Below are positions 1-8,802 of a stretch of 64,000 bases of DNA, in pieces. This DNA is from BRH-c54 sp965284565. Its GTDB lineage: Bacteria > Bacteroidota > Bacteroidia > Flavobacteriales_E > Vicingaceae. Each line of letters opens with the position of its first letter. Within the stretch, counting starts at the first letter, position 1. The stretch is taken from positions 3,162,001 to 3,226,000 of the forward strand of contig OZ260100.1 in NCBI GenBank assembly GCA_965284565.1, in the 5' to 3' direction. The notes under the pieces are model-generated. The model searched no databases. It saw only the letters and a list, made by a program, of their open reading frames with translations, and was not told the origin of the DNA. The translations under genes were made by a program, and so were the position numbers.

Positions 1-340
1 TGCAGTTGTAATATCTAATTCTTGTGGAACAGATACGCACAATGGTTCTATTGTAGTTGATGTTTGTAATAGTATTGATGACCTAAATAATGGTAAATCT
101 ATGATTGCCTATTTTGATAATATCAATAATAATATTACTATTTCTTATGAAAACCTTGCTCAAGGAACTTACAACTTAAATATTTTAAATTCATTAGGAC
201 AAGTTGTAGTTTCAACTAAGCTTAATATTAATAATAATGAAGGAATTATTACCATTCCTTTCAATGAAGGTGCTAAAGGAATTTATTTCATCAACGTTTA
301 TAACAATGATGCTAAATTCAATAGTAAATTCATGAAATAA
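1..340 (+). CDS. C-terminal part of a T9SS-secreted protein (5' end outside window)
   Basis: The frame is open from base 2, and the first Met appears only about 33 codons in, so the start lies upstream of the window. The last 75 or so residues look like a type A T9SS sorting domain: a run of short beta strands with the motifs LNSLGQVV and GIYFINVY and a basic end (KFNSKFMK). Such domains carry proteins through the outer membrane and are cleaved during attachment to the surface. The residues before it (SNSCGTDTHNG) resemble the end of an Ig-like or SprB-like repeat. The function of the missing body cannot be told. Confidence 0.8.
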   Translation, partial: AVVISNSCGTDTHNGSIVVDVCNSIDDLNNGKSMIAYFDNINNNITISYENLAQGTYNLNILNSLGQVVVSTKLNINNNEGIITIPFNEGAKGIYFINVYNNDAKFNSKFMK

Positions 341-364
341 TATTATTTAACATTCGTTATCAGA

Positions 365-393
365 AGAGGTTGTCCATAGGGCAGCCTCTTTTT
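365..393 (+). terminator. Intrinsic terminator after the T9SS protein
   Basis: The stem AGAGGTTGT pairs with GCAGCCTCT, with two G-T wobbles, around a 7-base loop and is followed by a run of T. It lies about 25 bases after the stop codon. Confidence 0.75.
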
Positions 394-444
394 GTTTTAA
401 TTTGTTATAAATTGCTTTAATTTGCACTTCCAAATTTTATATTA

Positions 445-1209
445 ATGAAACTAAAACTAATTGCATTAAGCCTCACTTTTTTTATGTCCAATTTACTTTG
501 GTCGCAGGCTTTCGAGCAACCAGTAGTTCCAGATTCTGCTTACACCATTCCTTTATTCAAAGCCTCTTATGCAGTACAACTTACAGGTTCTGATATGGCA
601 GACCGTTTTGGCACCAACAACAATGTTGGAGGTAGCTTTGCTGTTAAAACTAAAAAGAATTGGTATTACGGCATTAAAGGTAATTTTTTATGGGGAGGAA
701 CAGTTAGACAAAGTAATATTCTGGGGCAAATTAAAGATAGTGATGGAATGATTATCAATTCTGATGGAAAACCAACAGAAGTTTTTCTTGATCAACGTGG
801 TTCTTCATTTTTTTTGGTAAGCGGAAGATTGTTTAATGTATTAGCTCCCAACAAAAATTCAGGAATTCTTATTTATGGAGGGTTCGGAACGCTCCAACAC
901 AAAATAAGCATCAAGTACCAAGGAACAATTCATAGCTTGACTGATGAACACAAAAAAGGCTACGATCGTTTTTCTTTTGGCTATGCCGTTAATGCTTTTG
1001 CAGGCTATATGTATTTCAGTAAAAATAGGTTAATCAACTTTTTTGGTGGAGTTGATATCACACAAGGATGGACAAAAAGTTTAAGAAAATTTAATTATGA
1101 TACAGGCATGCCCGATAATAAAGTTAATTCCGATTTTCTTTATGGATTCAGAGTTGGTTGGATTATAAGATTAAATAAAAGAACACAAGAAGAATTTTAC
1201 TATTACTAA
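445..1209 (+). CDS. Putative outer-membrane beta-barrel protein upstream of lolD
   Basis: The 254-residue protein starts with a clear signal peptide (Met-Lys-Leu-Lys, then a hydrophobic stretch ending SNLLWSQA). The rest alternates short amphipathic strands with Gly/Asn turns and aromatic residues (NWYYGIKGNFLWGG, YGFRVGWIIRLNKR), as expected for a small beta barrel. The family is not recognised. The gene ends only 6 bases before the LolD-type ATPase gene, so the two are probably cotranscribed. A role in the outer membrane would fit that neighbour, but the sequence does not show it. Confidence 0.65.
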   Translation: MKLKLIALSLTFFMSNLLWSQAFEQPVVPDSAYTIPLFKASYAVQLTGSDMADRFGTNNNVGGSFAVKTKKNWYYGIKGNFLWGGTVRQSNILGQIKDSDGMIINSDGKPTEVFLDQRGSSFFLVSGRLFNVLAPNKNSGILIYGGFGTLQHKISIKYQGTIHSLTDEHKKGYDRFSFGYAVNAFAGYMYFSKNRLINFFGGVDITQGWTKSLRKFNYDTGMPDNKVNSDFLYGFRVGWIIRLNKRTQEEFYYY

Positions 1210-1215
1210 AAAATC

Positions 1216-1869
1216 ATGATAGTTATTGAAAACCTTCATAAAAGCTATGGCGACCTTAAAGTACTTAAAGGTGTAGATTTATCTATTAAAAAAGGGGAAA
1301 TAGTTTCTATTGTAGGTTCTTCTGGAGCAGGAAAATCTACTTTATTGCACCTAATGGGAACCTTAGATAGAGCTGATGAAGGAAAAATAATTATCAACAG
1401 TGAAAACACCTCTGTACTTTCAGATAAAAAACTTTCTATTTTTAGAAATAAACACATTGGTTTTGTTTTTCAATTTCATCATTTATTACCAGAGTTTACA
1501 GCCTTGGAAAATGTTTGTATTCCTGCACTTATTAACCACACCCCAAAAGCTGAAGCAGAAAAAAAAGCCATTGAGTTACTAACACTACTAGGACTTACAG
1601 CAAGAATGCACCACAAACCCTCAGAACTATCTGGTGGAGAACAACAAAGAGTAGCTGTTTGTAGAGCTTTAATTAACAGCCCCGCTGTGGTATTGGCAGA
1701 CGAACCTTCTGGAAATTTAGATTCTGTTGCAGCTAAAGATTTACATCAATTGTTTTTTGATTTAAGAGACAAAACCAATCAAACGTTTGTAATTGTTACC
1801 CATAATGACGAGCTAGCCAACATGGCGGATAGAAAGCTAGTAATGAAAGATGGTAAAATCTCTTTGTAA
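1216..1869 (+). CDS. lolD: ABC transporter ATP-binding protein, LolD-like
   Basis: The 217-residue ATPase has a Walker A motif (GSSGAGKST, about residues 34-42), the Q-loop segment FQFHHLLPEF, the signature LSGGEQQR, Walker B (VVLADEPSGNLD) and the H-loop (VIVTHND). The Q-loop wording and the length match LolD, which powers release of lipoproteins from the inner membrane through LolCE for transfer to the outer membrane. No permease gene is adjacent; in Bacteroidota LolD is often encoded apart from LolCE. A MacB/FtsE-type ATPase is the alternative. A short gene-poor stretch follows. Confidence 0.82.
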   Translation: MIVIENLHKSYGDLKVLKGVDLSIKKGEIVSIVGSSGAGKSTLLHLMGTLDRADEGKIIINSENTSVLSDKKLSIFRNKHIGFVFQFHHLLPEFTALENVCIPALINHTPKAEAEKKAIELLTLLGLTARMHHKPSELSGGEQQRVAVCRALINSPAVVLADEPSGNLDSVAAKDLHQLFFDLRDKTNQTFVIVTHNDELANMADRKLVMKDGKISL

Positions 1870-2076
1870 ATAACCTATAACTTACATAACCAGAAAAGCT
1901 ATTTTACTGATTTTTTGATTTTATCAGACAATATATAAGCTGAGGCTTTTTTTATTTTTTAAACAACTTAAATATGAATTCATCACCTTCTAATAATTAA
2001 TTTTCAACATCAAAAACTTATAATCCTAAAAATAGGTTGATTTAAATAGATTTAATATTTTTGGGAAAAAGATACA

Positions 2077-2120
2077 ATGCGGATAAACGTACCAGTACGT
2101 TTATCCGCATGTTGGCAGTA
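2077..2120. repeat. Perfect hairpin followed by a cassette-type border
   Basis: A 15-base arm (ATGCGGATAAACGTA) is repeated as its exact reverse complement after a 4-base CCAG loop. It is followed at once by GTTGGCAGTA. That last motif, with the preceding T, recurs as an exact inverted copy (TACTGCCAACA, 2623-2633) just after the next gene, so the gene is bracketed. No T-run follows, so this is not a typical terminator. Confidence 0.7.
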
Positions 2121-2141
2121 ATTTGACAAAACCTCCCAGAA

Positions 2142-2615
2142 TTGAATCGGAATAAAAAAATAGTACTTTTCATTATAATTTTAATTGGACTCATAGTTCC
2201 ATTTATTCCTGCTTTCACAGTTATTGTAATGTTTTATCTTTTAATTCCTTTTGGAATAATTTTCATTACGACTCTGATTTATTTAATTGTAAGTTTATTA
2301 AATATGAATATGGAAAGCCGAAAAGCTTTGTTCGTTTTTTCACTTCTTCCTATTTTTATATTAGCTCAAATTCTTTCAGTATTTACAGTTGATAAAGTAC
2401 AAAGATTTAGGAGTGAAAATATTATTTCCGAAGTTGAGAATCTGAAAACCGAAACTGGAGATTACCCAGAAAAAATTAATGCACCACTCGGAATTGAATA
2501 CATAAGAATGAGAGACAAAAAGAGTTATGTAGTTTCTTATTCAAGAGGATTTATGGTAAAGGAAAAGTACCAATCGGAATACAATCATTGGAAAAGTTAT
2601 GGTTGGAATGATTAA
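2142..2615 (+). CDS. Small membrane protein of unknown function in a repeat-bounded cassette
   Basis: The 157-residue protein has two or three hydrophobic segments in its first 85 residues (starting IVLFIIILIGLIVPF, then FYLLIPFGIIFITTLIYLIV and FVFSLLPIFILAQIL). A soluble C-terminal part has charged and aromatic residues (MRDKKSYVVSYSRGF, YNHWKSYGW). The start is a TTG codon; the next Met lies inside the first membrane segment, so TTG is preferred. The family is not recognised. The 11-base inverted repeats on both sides suggest it was acquired as a single-gene cassette. Confidence 0.6.
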   Translation: MNRNKKIVLFIIILIGLIVPFIPAFTVIVMFYLLIPFGIIFITTLIYLIVSLLNMNMESRKALFVFSLLPIFILAQILSVFTVDKVQRFRSENIISEVENLKTETGDYPEKINAPLGIEYIRMRDKKSYVVSYSRGFMVKEKYQSEYNHWKSYGWND

Positions 2616-2622
2616 AAAAAAC

Positions 2623-2755
2623 TACTGCCAACACCGTATATAATTTATTGCTAGTGCTAGCCTACTTACGAAAATCCTCGCGGATTTTCTATTCGGTTTG
2701 TATTTGCTAAATTAGGTGCTTAAAACACGCAACAAACCATATACAAACACGTTCA
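2623..2755. repeat. Intergenic multi-hairpin element after the cassette gene
   Basis: The element starts TACTGCCAACACCGTATATA and ends near ATATACAAACACGTTCACCC, so its two ends are roughly inverted. Inside are two perfect small hairpins: GCTAG-TG-CTAGC (2650-2661) and GAAAATCC-TCGC-GGATTTTC (2670-2689). Similar border motifs occur near 38.6, 39.7, 41.0, 43.8 and 52.6 kb, which makes this a member of a dispersed repeat family. Confidence 0.65.
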
Positions 2756-2786
2756 CCCAACAAGAGGAACTATAGTAAAAACCTTT

Positions 2787-3617
2787 CTAAGCAACATTTG
2801 TAATACGACCTAAGAAATCTAAAAGATGTTGATTAAAATCGTGAGGTTGTTCTAGATTGGATACATGTCCTGCATGATCAATAACCTTTAGCTCTGACCC
2901 TTTAATAGTTTCATTCATCATTTCAGATTGAGCAGGTGGCGTTACCCCATCTTCTCTACCGCAAATAATTAATGTTGGAACAGTTATTTTATTCAAAATA
3001 GAACAAGTTTCTGAACGTTCGGCAAGTGCCACCAACCCCTGTTTAATAATATGTTCTGAATTAGCAAGTACAACACTTCTAATTTCTCCAATCAATTCTT
3101 TTTTGTTTGCTATTGAATCTTTATGGAAAACACTTTCAATAATTCCTTCAGTAAAATTAGCTATCCCACCACCTTCTATTACTTCTATAGTCTTATAGCG
3201 TTTTTCTTTTACTTCAGGGGTATCAGCAATACATTGTGTATCACATAAAATCAACCCTTTAAAGCGATTAGGAAATCTTTTTATTGCATTAAGGGCTATA
3301 TATCCTCCCATAGATAATCCACAAATAATTGCTTTATCAATACCTAACTTATCCATAAATTTTATCAAATCATCAGTAAATAAATCAATGCTTAAAGATG
3401 TTTCCTCATCTGTTGATTTTCCAAACCCTCTAATATCACAAGAAATTAAACGATATGAAAATTTCAAAAAATCAAGCTGATTATACCACATCGTTTTGTC
3501 GAAAGGATAACCATGCAAGAAAATGATTGGAATACTCCCATCACCTACATCATCATAAGATAATTGAAAATTATTTACTGGGATAGTTAAATTGTAACCT
3601 TTAGTTCTTGTTTTCAT
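2787..3617 (-). CDS. Alpha/beta-fold hydrolase
   Basis: The 276-residue protein has the layout of an alpha/beta hydrolase: oxyanion-hole motif HGYPFDKTMW, nucleophile elbow GLSMGG with Ser102, Asp223 in CGREDGVTP, and His251 in GHVSNLEQP, so the catalytic triad looks complete. There is no signal peptide, so it acts in the cytoplasm. Family members include esterases, C-C hydrolases and 3-oxoadipate enol-lactonase-like enzymes; the substrate cannot be told. It stands alone on the minus strand. Confidence 0.85.
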   Translation of the reverse strand: MKTRTKGYNLTIPVNNFQLSYDDVGDGSIPIIFLHGYPFDKTMWYNQLDFLKFSYRLISCDIRGFGKSTDEETSLSIDLFTDDLIKFMDKLGIDKAIICGLSMGGYIALNAIKRFPNRFKGLILCDTQCIADTPEVKEKRYKTIEVIEGGGIANFTEGIIESVFHKDSIANKKELIGEIRSVVLANSEHIIKQGLVALAERSETCSILNKITVPTLIICGREDGVTPPAQSEMMNETIKGSELKVIDHAGHVSNLEQPHDFNQHLLDFLGRITNVA

Positions 3618-3758
3618 AATATTTTTTGTTTTTTAAGTTCGAGATACGTTACATAATTTGTGATAAATTATATACTTCATAAATTGTTAGTAATGCTTAA
3701 ACTTATTGACCTAAGTTTAACTTCTGCTACTGTATTAAGCTATATATAGCTTTTATCT

Positions 3759-4781
3759 CTAATCTGTTAAATTATTCCAGCCATATTGACCAATATATTT
3801 TAGCAAATTAAGGGGGCGGTAATTGGCATCACCTTCAAAGCGTTCTTTAACGCTGTAATGAATAAACGTATCTGGTAAAATTTTACGTTCTTTTTTTCCT
3901 AATAATTTATAGTGTTTTTTGAACTCATTATTCTGTTCTGCTAATGGATTTATGTTAACATTTGCTATGTGCGACTGAAATTCCAATTGTTTTAATTCGG
4001 CTTCTTTTTTCATCCACAACATAGGAATATCACTAAGCGTAAATTTATTTTTGTCGGGTGGGTAGCTTCCGCCAACATCCGAATGTACTCCGGCAAACCA
4101 CACTTGCTTTAAATCTACTTTTTTATCATAATCTTGTTTCCAAATAGTAGGCTCAAAATCTTTTCTTAATTCATCTATAGATAAGGCATGTCGGGCTGTT
4201 TTAATAATAGCACCTATTTTATTATCGTAAAAAAGATTTTTTTCTTTTATAAATCCAAAAATACTTGTTGGCAAACCTAACGCTCCTACCGTATCCCAAA
4301 CACCAACAAAATGAATAGGTGTTTTTGGAGCAACAGCAAATTGCTTTCTAAAATTTACAGAAAAATCACTATCGGGTTTTTCGTTGGGATTTTTATACAA
4401 TTCAAAAGCTTTATAAATATGGTTGGCATGTTGTTTTTTTAGAATACTGCAATTATTAATAAATCCGGCTAAACTCCTAACAGTATATGCTCCTCTGCTA
4501 AAACCAAAGAAATAAAGCTCATCGCCCACATCATAATTATGCACAATAAAACGGTAAGCATCCATTATATTTTTGTCTAATCCTGCTCCAAAAGCACCTC
4601 CTTTAAACCCATCATGATAAGAGCCAATTCCCCAATCGTAAAAAACAGTTTGAGCTACACCATTGCTATCCACAGGTTTTATGGCTCTAGAAAATTTTAA
4701 TACATTGGTAGGAAAATCTTTTTCTAAATTTTCTTCGGGTTTATTCCAAGTACCATCAGCACAAATAATAATACGTTTCAT
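3759..4781 (-). CDS. DUF2235-family hydrolase (Tle1-like fold)
   Basis: The 340-residue protein starts RIIICADGTWN and carries GFSRGAYTVRSLAG, whose GxSxG nucleophile is Ser95. It also has FVGVWDTVGALG and FAGVHSDVGGSYP, which supply the conserved Asp and His of this family. DUF2235 proteins include the Tle1 phospholipase effectors of type VI secretion, but many are stand-alone housekeeping hydrolases. There is no signal peptide, no VgrG or PAAR, and no immunity-like gene next to it, so a stand-alone lipase or esterase role is the safer reading. Confidence 0.85.
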   Translation of the reverse strand: MKRIIICADGTWNKPEENLEKDFPTNVLKFSRAIKPVDSNGVAQTVFYDWGIGSYHDGFKGGAFGAGLDKNIMDAYRFIVHNYDVGDELYFFGFSRGAYTVRSLAGFINNCSILKKQHANHIYKAFELYKNPNEKPDSDFSVNFRKQFAVAPKTPIHFVGVWDTVGALGLPTSIFGFIKEKNLFYDNKIGAIIKTARHALSIDELRKDFEPTIWKQDYDKKVDLKQVWFAGVHSDVGGSYPPDKNKFTLSDIPMLWMKKEAELKQLEFQSHIANVNINPLAEQNNEFKKHYKLLGKKERKILPDTFIHYSVKERFEGDANYRPLNLLKYIGQYGWNNLTD

Positions 4782-4910
4782 TTTTCAAACACTTTAATGT
4801 CAGCTTAAAAATAGCATTTTTTATTGAAAAAATAAAGCTTAAACAAGATTATTTTTACAAGTTATGTGCTAGCAAACCACTTTGTTTCTTCCCTCTATTT
4901 TTAAACTCTT

Positions 4911-5618
4911 TTATCGCTTCCTTACTTTCATATTGATAAGCTCTACCACTAAAGAGAAAAATACTGCAAAATAGATATAGCCTTTAGGAACTTCGTAATG
5001 TACGCCTTCTATCAACAACATAAAACCAATTAAGATAAGAAAAGACAACGCCAGTACTTGCAAGGTAGGTTGGTTGTTAATAAAGTTACTAATGGCTTTA
5101 GCGAAAACCATCATTACAATAATGGAAATGATAACTGCAATCACCATTAAAATAATTTTATCGGTAAGTCCAACAGCTGTTAAAATAGAATCGAAAGAGA
5201 AAATAATATCTAACATTACTATTTGAAAGATGGCACTACTAAAAGAAGTAATCACTTTATTTTTAGACTTTCCTTCTTCTGTATCTTGAGCAATTTTATG
5301 ATGAATTTCTGAGGTACTTTTTGCAATTAAAAACAAGCCTCCTATCACCAAAATAATATCTCTCCAACTCAACTTAAAATCATAAACCTCAATTACCGGC
5401 TCGGTTAAGCCTATTAATATAGTTATCCCAAAAAGCATTATAATTCTAACGATTAAAGCTAGACTTAATCCAACAAAACGAGCACTTTTTTGTCTTTCTT
5501 GAGGTAATTTTCCGGCAACTATAGAAATAAAAATAATGTTATCTATCCCTAAAACAATTTCTAAAAAGGTTAAAGTTAATAATGCTATCCAAGTATCTAA
5601 CTGTAAGAAAATTTCCAT
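4911..5618 (-). CDS. TerC-family integral membrane protein
   Basis: The 235-residue protein has about seven membrane segments. Acidic residues typical of TerC are placed within the membrane: LEIVLGIDNIIFISIVAGKL near the N terminus and MLDIIFSFDSILTAVGL in the middle. TerC proteins are linked to tellurium resistance, and more recently to manganese export and to metal loading of exported enzymes. No ter cluster is nearby, so the metal-export role is likelier than tellurite resistance. Confidence 0.88.
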   Translation of the reverse strand: MEIFLQLDTWIALLTLTFLEIVLGIDNIIFISIVAGKLPQERQKSARFVGLSLALIVRIIMLFGITILIGLTEPVIEVYDFKLSWRDIILVIGGLFLIAKSTSEIHHKIAQDTEEGKSKNKVITSFSSAIFQIVMLDIIFSFDSILTAVGLTDKIILMVIAVIISIIVMMVFAKAISNFINNQPTLQVLALSFLILIGFMLLIEGVHYEVPKGYIYFAVFFSLVVELINMKVRKR

Positions 5619-5692
5619 AGTGGGTTAAAATTTTATTTTAACCAAAATTAGACAAGATTTTACTAACTTTACTTTCTGGTTAAATTAAAATT

Positions 5693-8257
5693 ATGCGTTT
5701 TATTACCTTACTTTTTCTACTTGTATTTTCTTGCAGTGCTTTTGCACAACAATCAAAAATTAATTTTGATTTGCAGGCTGCTATAAAAAAATATAGTGCT
5801 ACAAATAAAATTATAACTTTATTTGTAAAAGGAAATGTTGGCGAAATAAAAAATTATCTAGAACAAAACAATGCCGCTTACGGTTTATCTGCCAAAGGTT
5901 TTATTCAAGTAAAAATACCTGTAAATAAAATTGAAGCTTTTGCCAAAAATAATTTTGTTGAATATATTGAATACACTACTCCAAACATTCAATTACTTAA
6001 CGACACTATGCTAATTAACAATAATGTTGTTGATGCTCATTCAGGAATTACACCACTTCGACAAGCTTATACTGGAAAAGGTGTTTTGTTTGGTTTAATA
6101 GATACTGGAATTGACATTACTCACCCCGATTTTCAGGACACCTTAGGAAATACCCGCATCTTATCCTTATGGGATCAAACTAAAACTTTTGATGGAAATA
6201 CTTATGGTTATGGTTCTGTATGGGATTCTAGCGATATTAATTTAGGTATTAGTACACATCACGACCCATTTGCTTACAAAGGTCATGGTTCACATGTTTC
6301 TGGAATTGCAGCAGGAAACGGAAATGCAGTAAACGATTACAAAGGTGTAGCTCCAGATGCCAATATTATTGCTGTTGGAATAGATTTTTCTTCTGAAGAA
6401 GCTGCTATTGTTGATGCAGTTCACTTTATTTATAGCGTTGCCGATGCGTTAAACATGCCTTGTGTAATTAATATTAGTTTGGGTAGTTACAGGGGCTCTC
6501 ACGATGGAACAGACGCTCAGGCGGTAGTAATTGATAGTATGATTACAGCAAAAAATGGTAGAGCTTTTGTAAGTGCAGCAGGAAATGCAGGTGCTTTGCC
6601 TTTCCATTTACAACACAACATTAATAGCGATACTACTTTTACTTGGTTCAAATACAATGCTTCAAGTGTGCTGGGAACTGGTGCAGTGTTTTATGAGCTT
6701 TGGTCAGATACTGCTGATTTAAACAATGTAGATTTTGCTTTTGGTGTTAATCTTCCTTCAGGGAATTTTGCTTTACGCAACAACACACCATTTCATAACA
6801 TTCAGAACAGACTTGGCAATTTTGCAGATACTATCTTAAATACTAATGGTGATACATTAGCTATTGTAGAAACTTTTGGCGAATTACAAGGTGATAAATA
6901 TTTATTACAAGTAAAAATAGAAGAGCCCGACTCCAATAATTATTTATTTAGTTTAATGACTACTGGCTTAGGTAAATTAGATATTTGGTCGACCAACAAT
7001 GGTATTTTAAGCACTTCTGAAATAGTTAGAACGGGTTTACCATCAGCAGCCACTTATCCTAACATTATTCATTATCAACTTCCTGATACATTACAAACCA
7101 TGGTAAGTAGCTTTACTTGTTCGCCCATAACCATTGCTGTAGGTACGTACAGAAACCGAAAAACTTATATGGATTACGATTCTACCATACAAGTTACTGC
7201 TGGAACTCCCGGAACTATAGATGTTGGTTCAAGCTTGGGACCTAATAGAAGAGGATATTTAAAACCAGACATTTCGGCTACAGGCAGATACATGATGAGT
7301 AGTGTTCCCGATTCTACCATTGATTATTATTTAGCAACTCCTGTAAACCACATGTGGATTGCTCCCGGAGGAAAACACATGCTTAAAAATGGGACTTCTA
7401 TGGCATCCCCTGTAGTAGCAGGAATAGCTGCTCTTTATTTTGAAAAATGTCCTAATGCTTCTATGGGTGAAATTAAAAATATGATAATTGCTAATGCTAA
7501 AAAAGACAATTTTACAGGTTCTACTCCAACTTTTACTTATGGTAATGGTAAAGTAGATGGTTTTAATACCTTAGTAGCTTCCAACTTTAACTTTTCTCTT
7601 GGAAATGATGCTTATGTATGCGATGGAGATAGTGTTAATATTGCTGCACCTCCTTATTCATCTTACTTATGGTTTAATGGCGATACCACTAACAATGTTT
7701 ATTTAGATACTTCCACAAATGTTTATTTAGAGGCTACTAACCAAAGCGGCTGTAAAGGTTATTCTGATACTATACAGATTACTCATCATAATATACCAGC
7801 CAAACCAATTATTAATCATATTGGTGATGATACCTTAATAATTTCTACTAATAATAATGTGCAATGGTATGTAAATAATAATCCGATAAGTGGTGCAAAC
7901 GATACCATTTGGATTGCTCAGACAGTGGGAAATTATTATGCTGTTGTTACGGATAGTGTTGGTTGTCAGAATTATTCAGATACTATAAATGTTACTATAG
8001 TTGGTATAAATGAAGTAATTAATAATTCATTTAACATTTACCCTAATCCTGTACAACATGAATTAACTATTGAAGGAGTTGAAGGTCTTATCTCATCAAT
8101 AATAATTAAAAATAGTAACGGACAATTAGTTTATTCCAACAACAATATTTCTTCAAAAAAACACACCATAAATACTGCTCGTTTCTCATCAGGAGTATAT
8201 TTCGTGTCTTTAATTTCATTTAAAAATACAGTGGTATATAAATTATTCAAATATTAA
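5693..8257 (+). CDS. Secreted S8 (subtilisin-like) serine protease with T9SS sorting domain
   Basis: The 854-residue protein starts with a signal peptide (ending CSAFAQ). The catalytic triad is complete: Asp137 in LIDTGID, His198 in HGSHVSGIAAG, and Ser569 in NGTSMASPVVAG. The roughly 270 residues between the His and Ser blocks include an insertion. After the protease domain come Ig-like stretches (about 630-770) and a type A T9SS C-terminal domain (FNIYPNPVQHELTIEG to the final VVYKLFKY). The protein is therefore exported by Sec, carried out by T9SS and probably anchored or released at the cell surface to digest external protein. Confidence 0.93.
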   Translation: MRFITLLFLLVFSCSAFAQQSKINFDLQAAIKKYSATNKIITLFVKGNVGEIKNYLEQNNAAYGLSAKGFIQVKIPVNKIEAFAKNNFVEYIEYTTPNIQLLNDTMLINNNVVDAHSGITPLRQAYTGKGVLFGLIDTGIDITHPDFQDTLGNTRILSLWDQTKTFDGNTYGYGSVWDSSDINLGISTHHDPFAYKGHGSHVSGIAAGNGNAVNDYKGVAPDANIIAVGIDFSSEEAAIVDAVHFIYSVADALNMPCVINISLGSYRGSHDGTDAQAVVIDSMITAKNGRAFVSAAGNAGALPFHLQHNINSDTTFTWFKYNASSVLGTGAVFYELWSDTADLNNVDFAFGVNLPSGNFALRNNTPFHNIQNRLGNFADTILNTNGDTLAIVETFGELQGDKYLLQVKIEEPDSNNYLFSLMTTGLGKLDIWSTNNGILSTSEIVRTGLPSAATYPNIIHYQLPDTLQTMVSSFTCSPITIAVGTYRNRKTYMDYDSTIQVTAGTPGTIDVGSSLGPNRRGYLKPDISATGRYMMSSVPDSTIDYYLATPVNHMWIAPGGKHMLKNGTSMASPVVAGIAALYFEKCPNASMGEIKNMIIANAKKDNFTGSTPTFTYGNGKVDGFNTLVASNFNFSLGNDAYVCDGDSVNIAAPPYSSYLWFNGDTTNNVYLDTSTNVYLEATNQSGCKGYSDTIQITHHNIPAKPIINHIGDDTLIISTNNNVQWYVNNNPISGANDTIWIAQTVGNYYAVVTDSVGCQNYSDTINVTIVGINEVINNSFNIYPNPVQHELTIEGVEGLISSIIIKNSNGQLVYSNNNISSKKHTINTARFSSGVYFVSLISFKNTVVYKLFKY

Positions 8258-8318
8258 TCGCTTACATGAGAATTATCATATTTAAAATGAAAAAATAAGC
8301 TTACATTTGTTGGTATAA

Positions 8319-8720
8319 ATGAAAGTATTTAATGTAATATTAGCTGTATTTATGAGTTTGGTGTTGCTTTTTAGCTCCAATCTTAAGTCTATTATTACCA
8401 TTAACTATTTGCTTAACAAAGCAGAAATTACTGACTTATTCTGTATTAATAAAGAACAACCGAAACTCGAATGTAACGGAAAATGCCATTTAGCTAAAGA
8501 AATTAAAAAAGTAGATGTTAAGGAAGAAAAAAAACCACTAATCCCAATACCTACTACTTCCAAACAACACCACGAAGTTTTATATGTTGAAGTAAGTTCA
8601 TTAAATAAAAATTCTGAAATTATTATTAGCAACAAGCAACATTATTCGCCAATCAATTTAGGAGAAATCCAACATGGATATTTTCTTTTAATTACTCCTC
8701 CACCAAAAGCTTTATTATAA
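8319..8720 (+). CDS. Small exported protein with CNGKC motif, copper-locus associated
   Basis: The 133-residue protein has an N-terminal hydrophobic segment (VILAVFMSLVLLFSS), then LFCINKEQPKLECNGKCHLAKEI. The order C-x-N-K-E, then C-x-G-K-C with a following His suggests a metal site. A low-complexity Lys/Pro region and the sequence HGYFLLITPPPKALL complete it. Similar small Cys-containing proteins are common in Bacteroidota beside metal-related outer-membrane genes. The 61-base gap to the protease gene and the downstream MbnP genes suggest it starts the copper-linked locus. Its function is unknown. Confidence 0.6.
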   Translation: MKVFNVILAVFMSLVLLFSSNLKSIITINYLLNKAEITDLFCINKEQPKLECNGKCHLAKEIKKVDVKEEKKPLIPIPTTSKQHHEVLYVEVSSLNKNSEIIISNKQHYSPINLGEIQHGYFLLITPPPKALL

Positions 8721-8802
8721 AATATTTTTAAACAGTTGCTTAGTTACTAACAGCTGTAAAAAGCATTAATGCTATTTTATAATAACAAAGCATAAAAATT
8801 TA

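Noticed and set aside
1245..1457. Minus-strand frame opposite lolD
   Set aside because: It is the reverse shadow of a strong ABC ATPase gene with no plausible start context or motif of its own.
1916..1960. Terminator after lolD
   Set aside because: AGCTGAGGCT followed by T is only a 3-base-arm hairpin, too weak to list as a terminator.
3759..4781. Type VI secretion effector
   Set aside because: The fold matches Tle1, but no T6SS gene, adaptor or immunity protein lies within the window.
8302..8309. Promoter TACATTTG before the CNGKC small protein
   Set aside because: It fits the -7 consensus but lies 9 bases from the start codon and lacks a -33 box at the right distance, so it was not listed as a feature.
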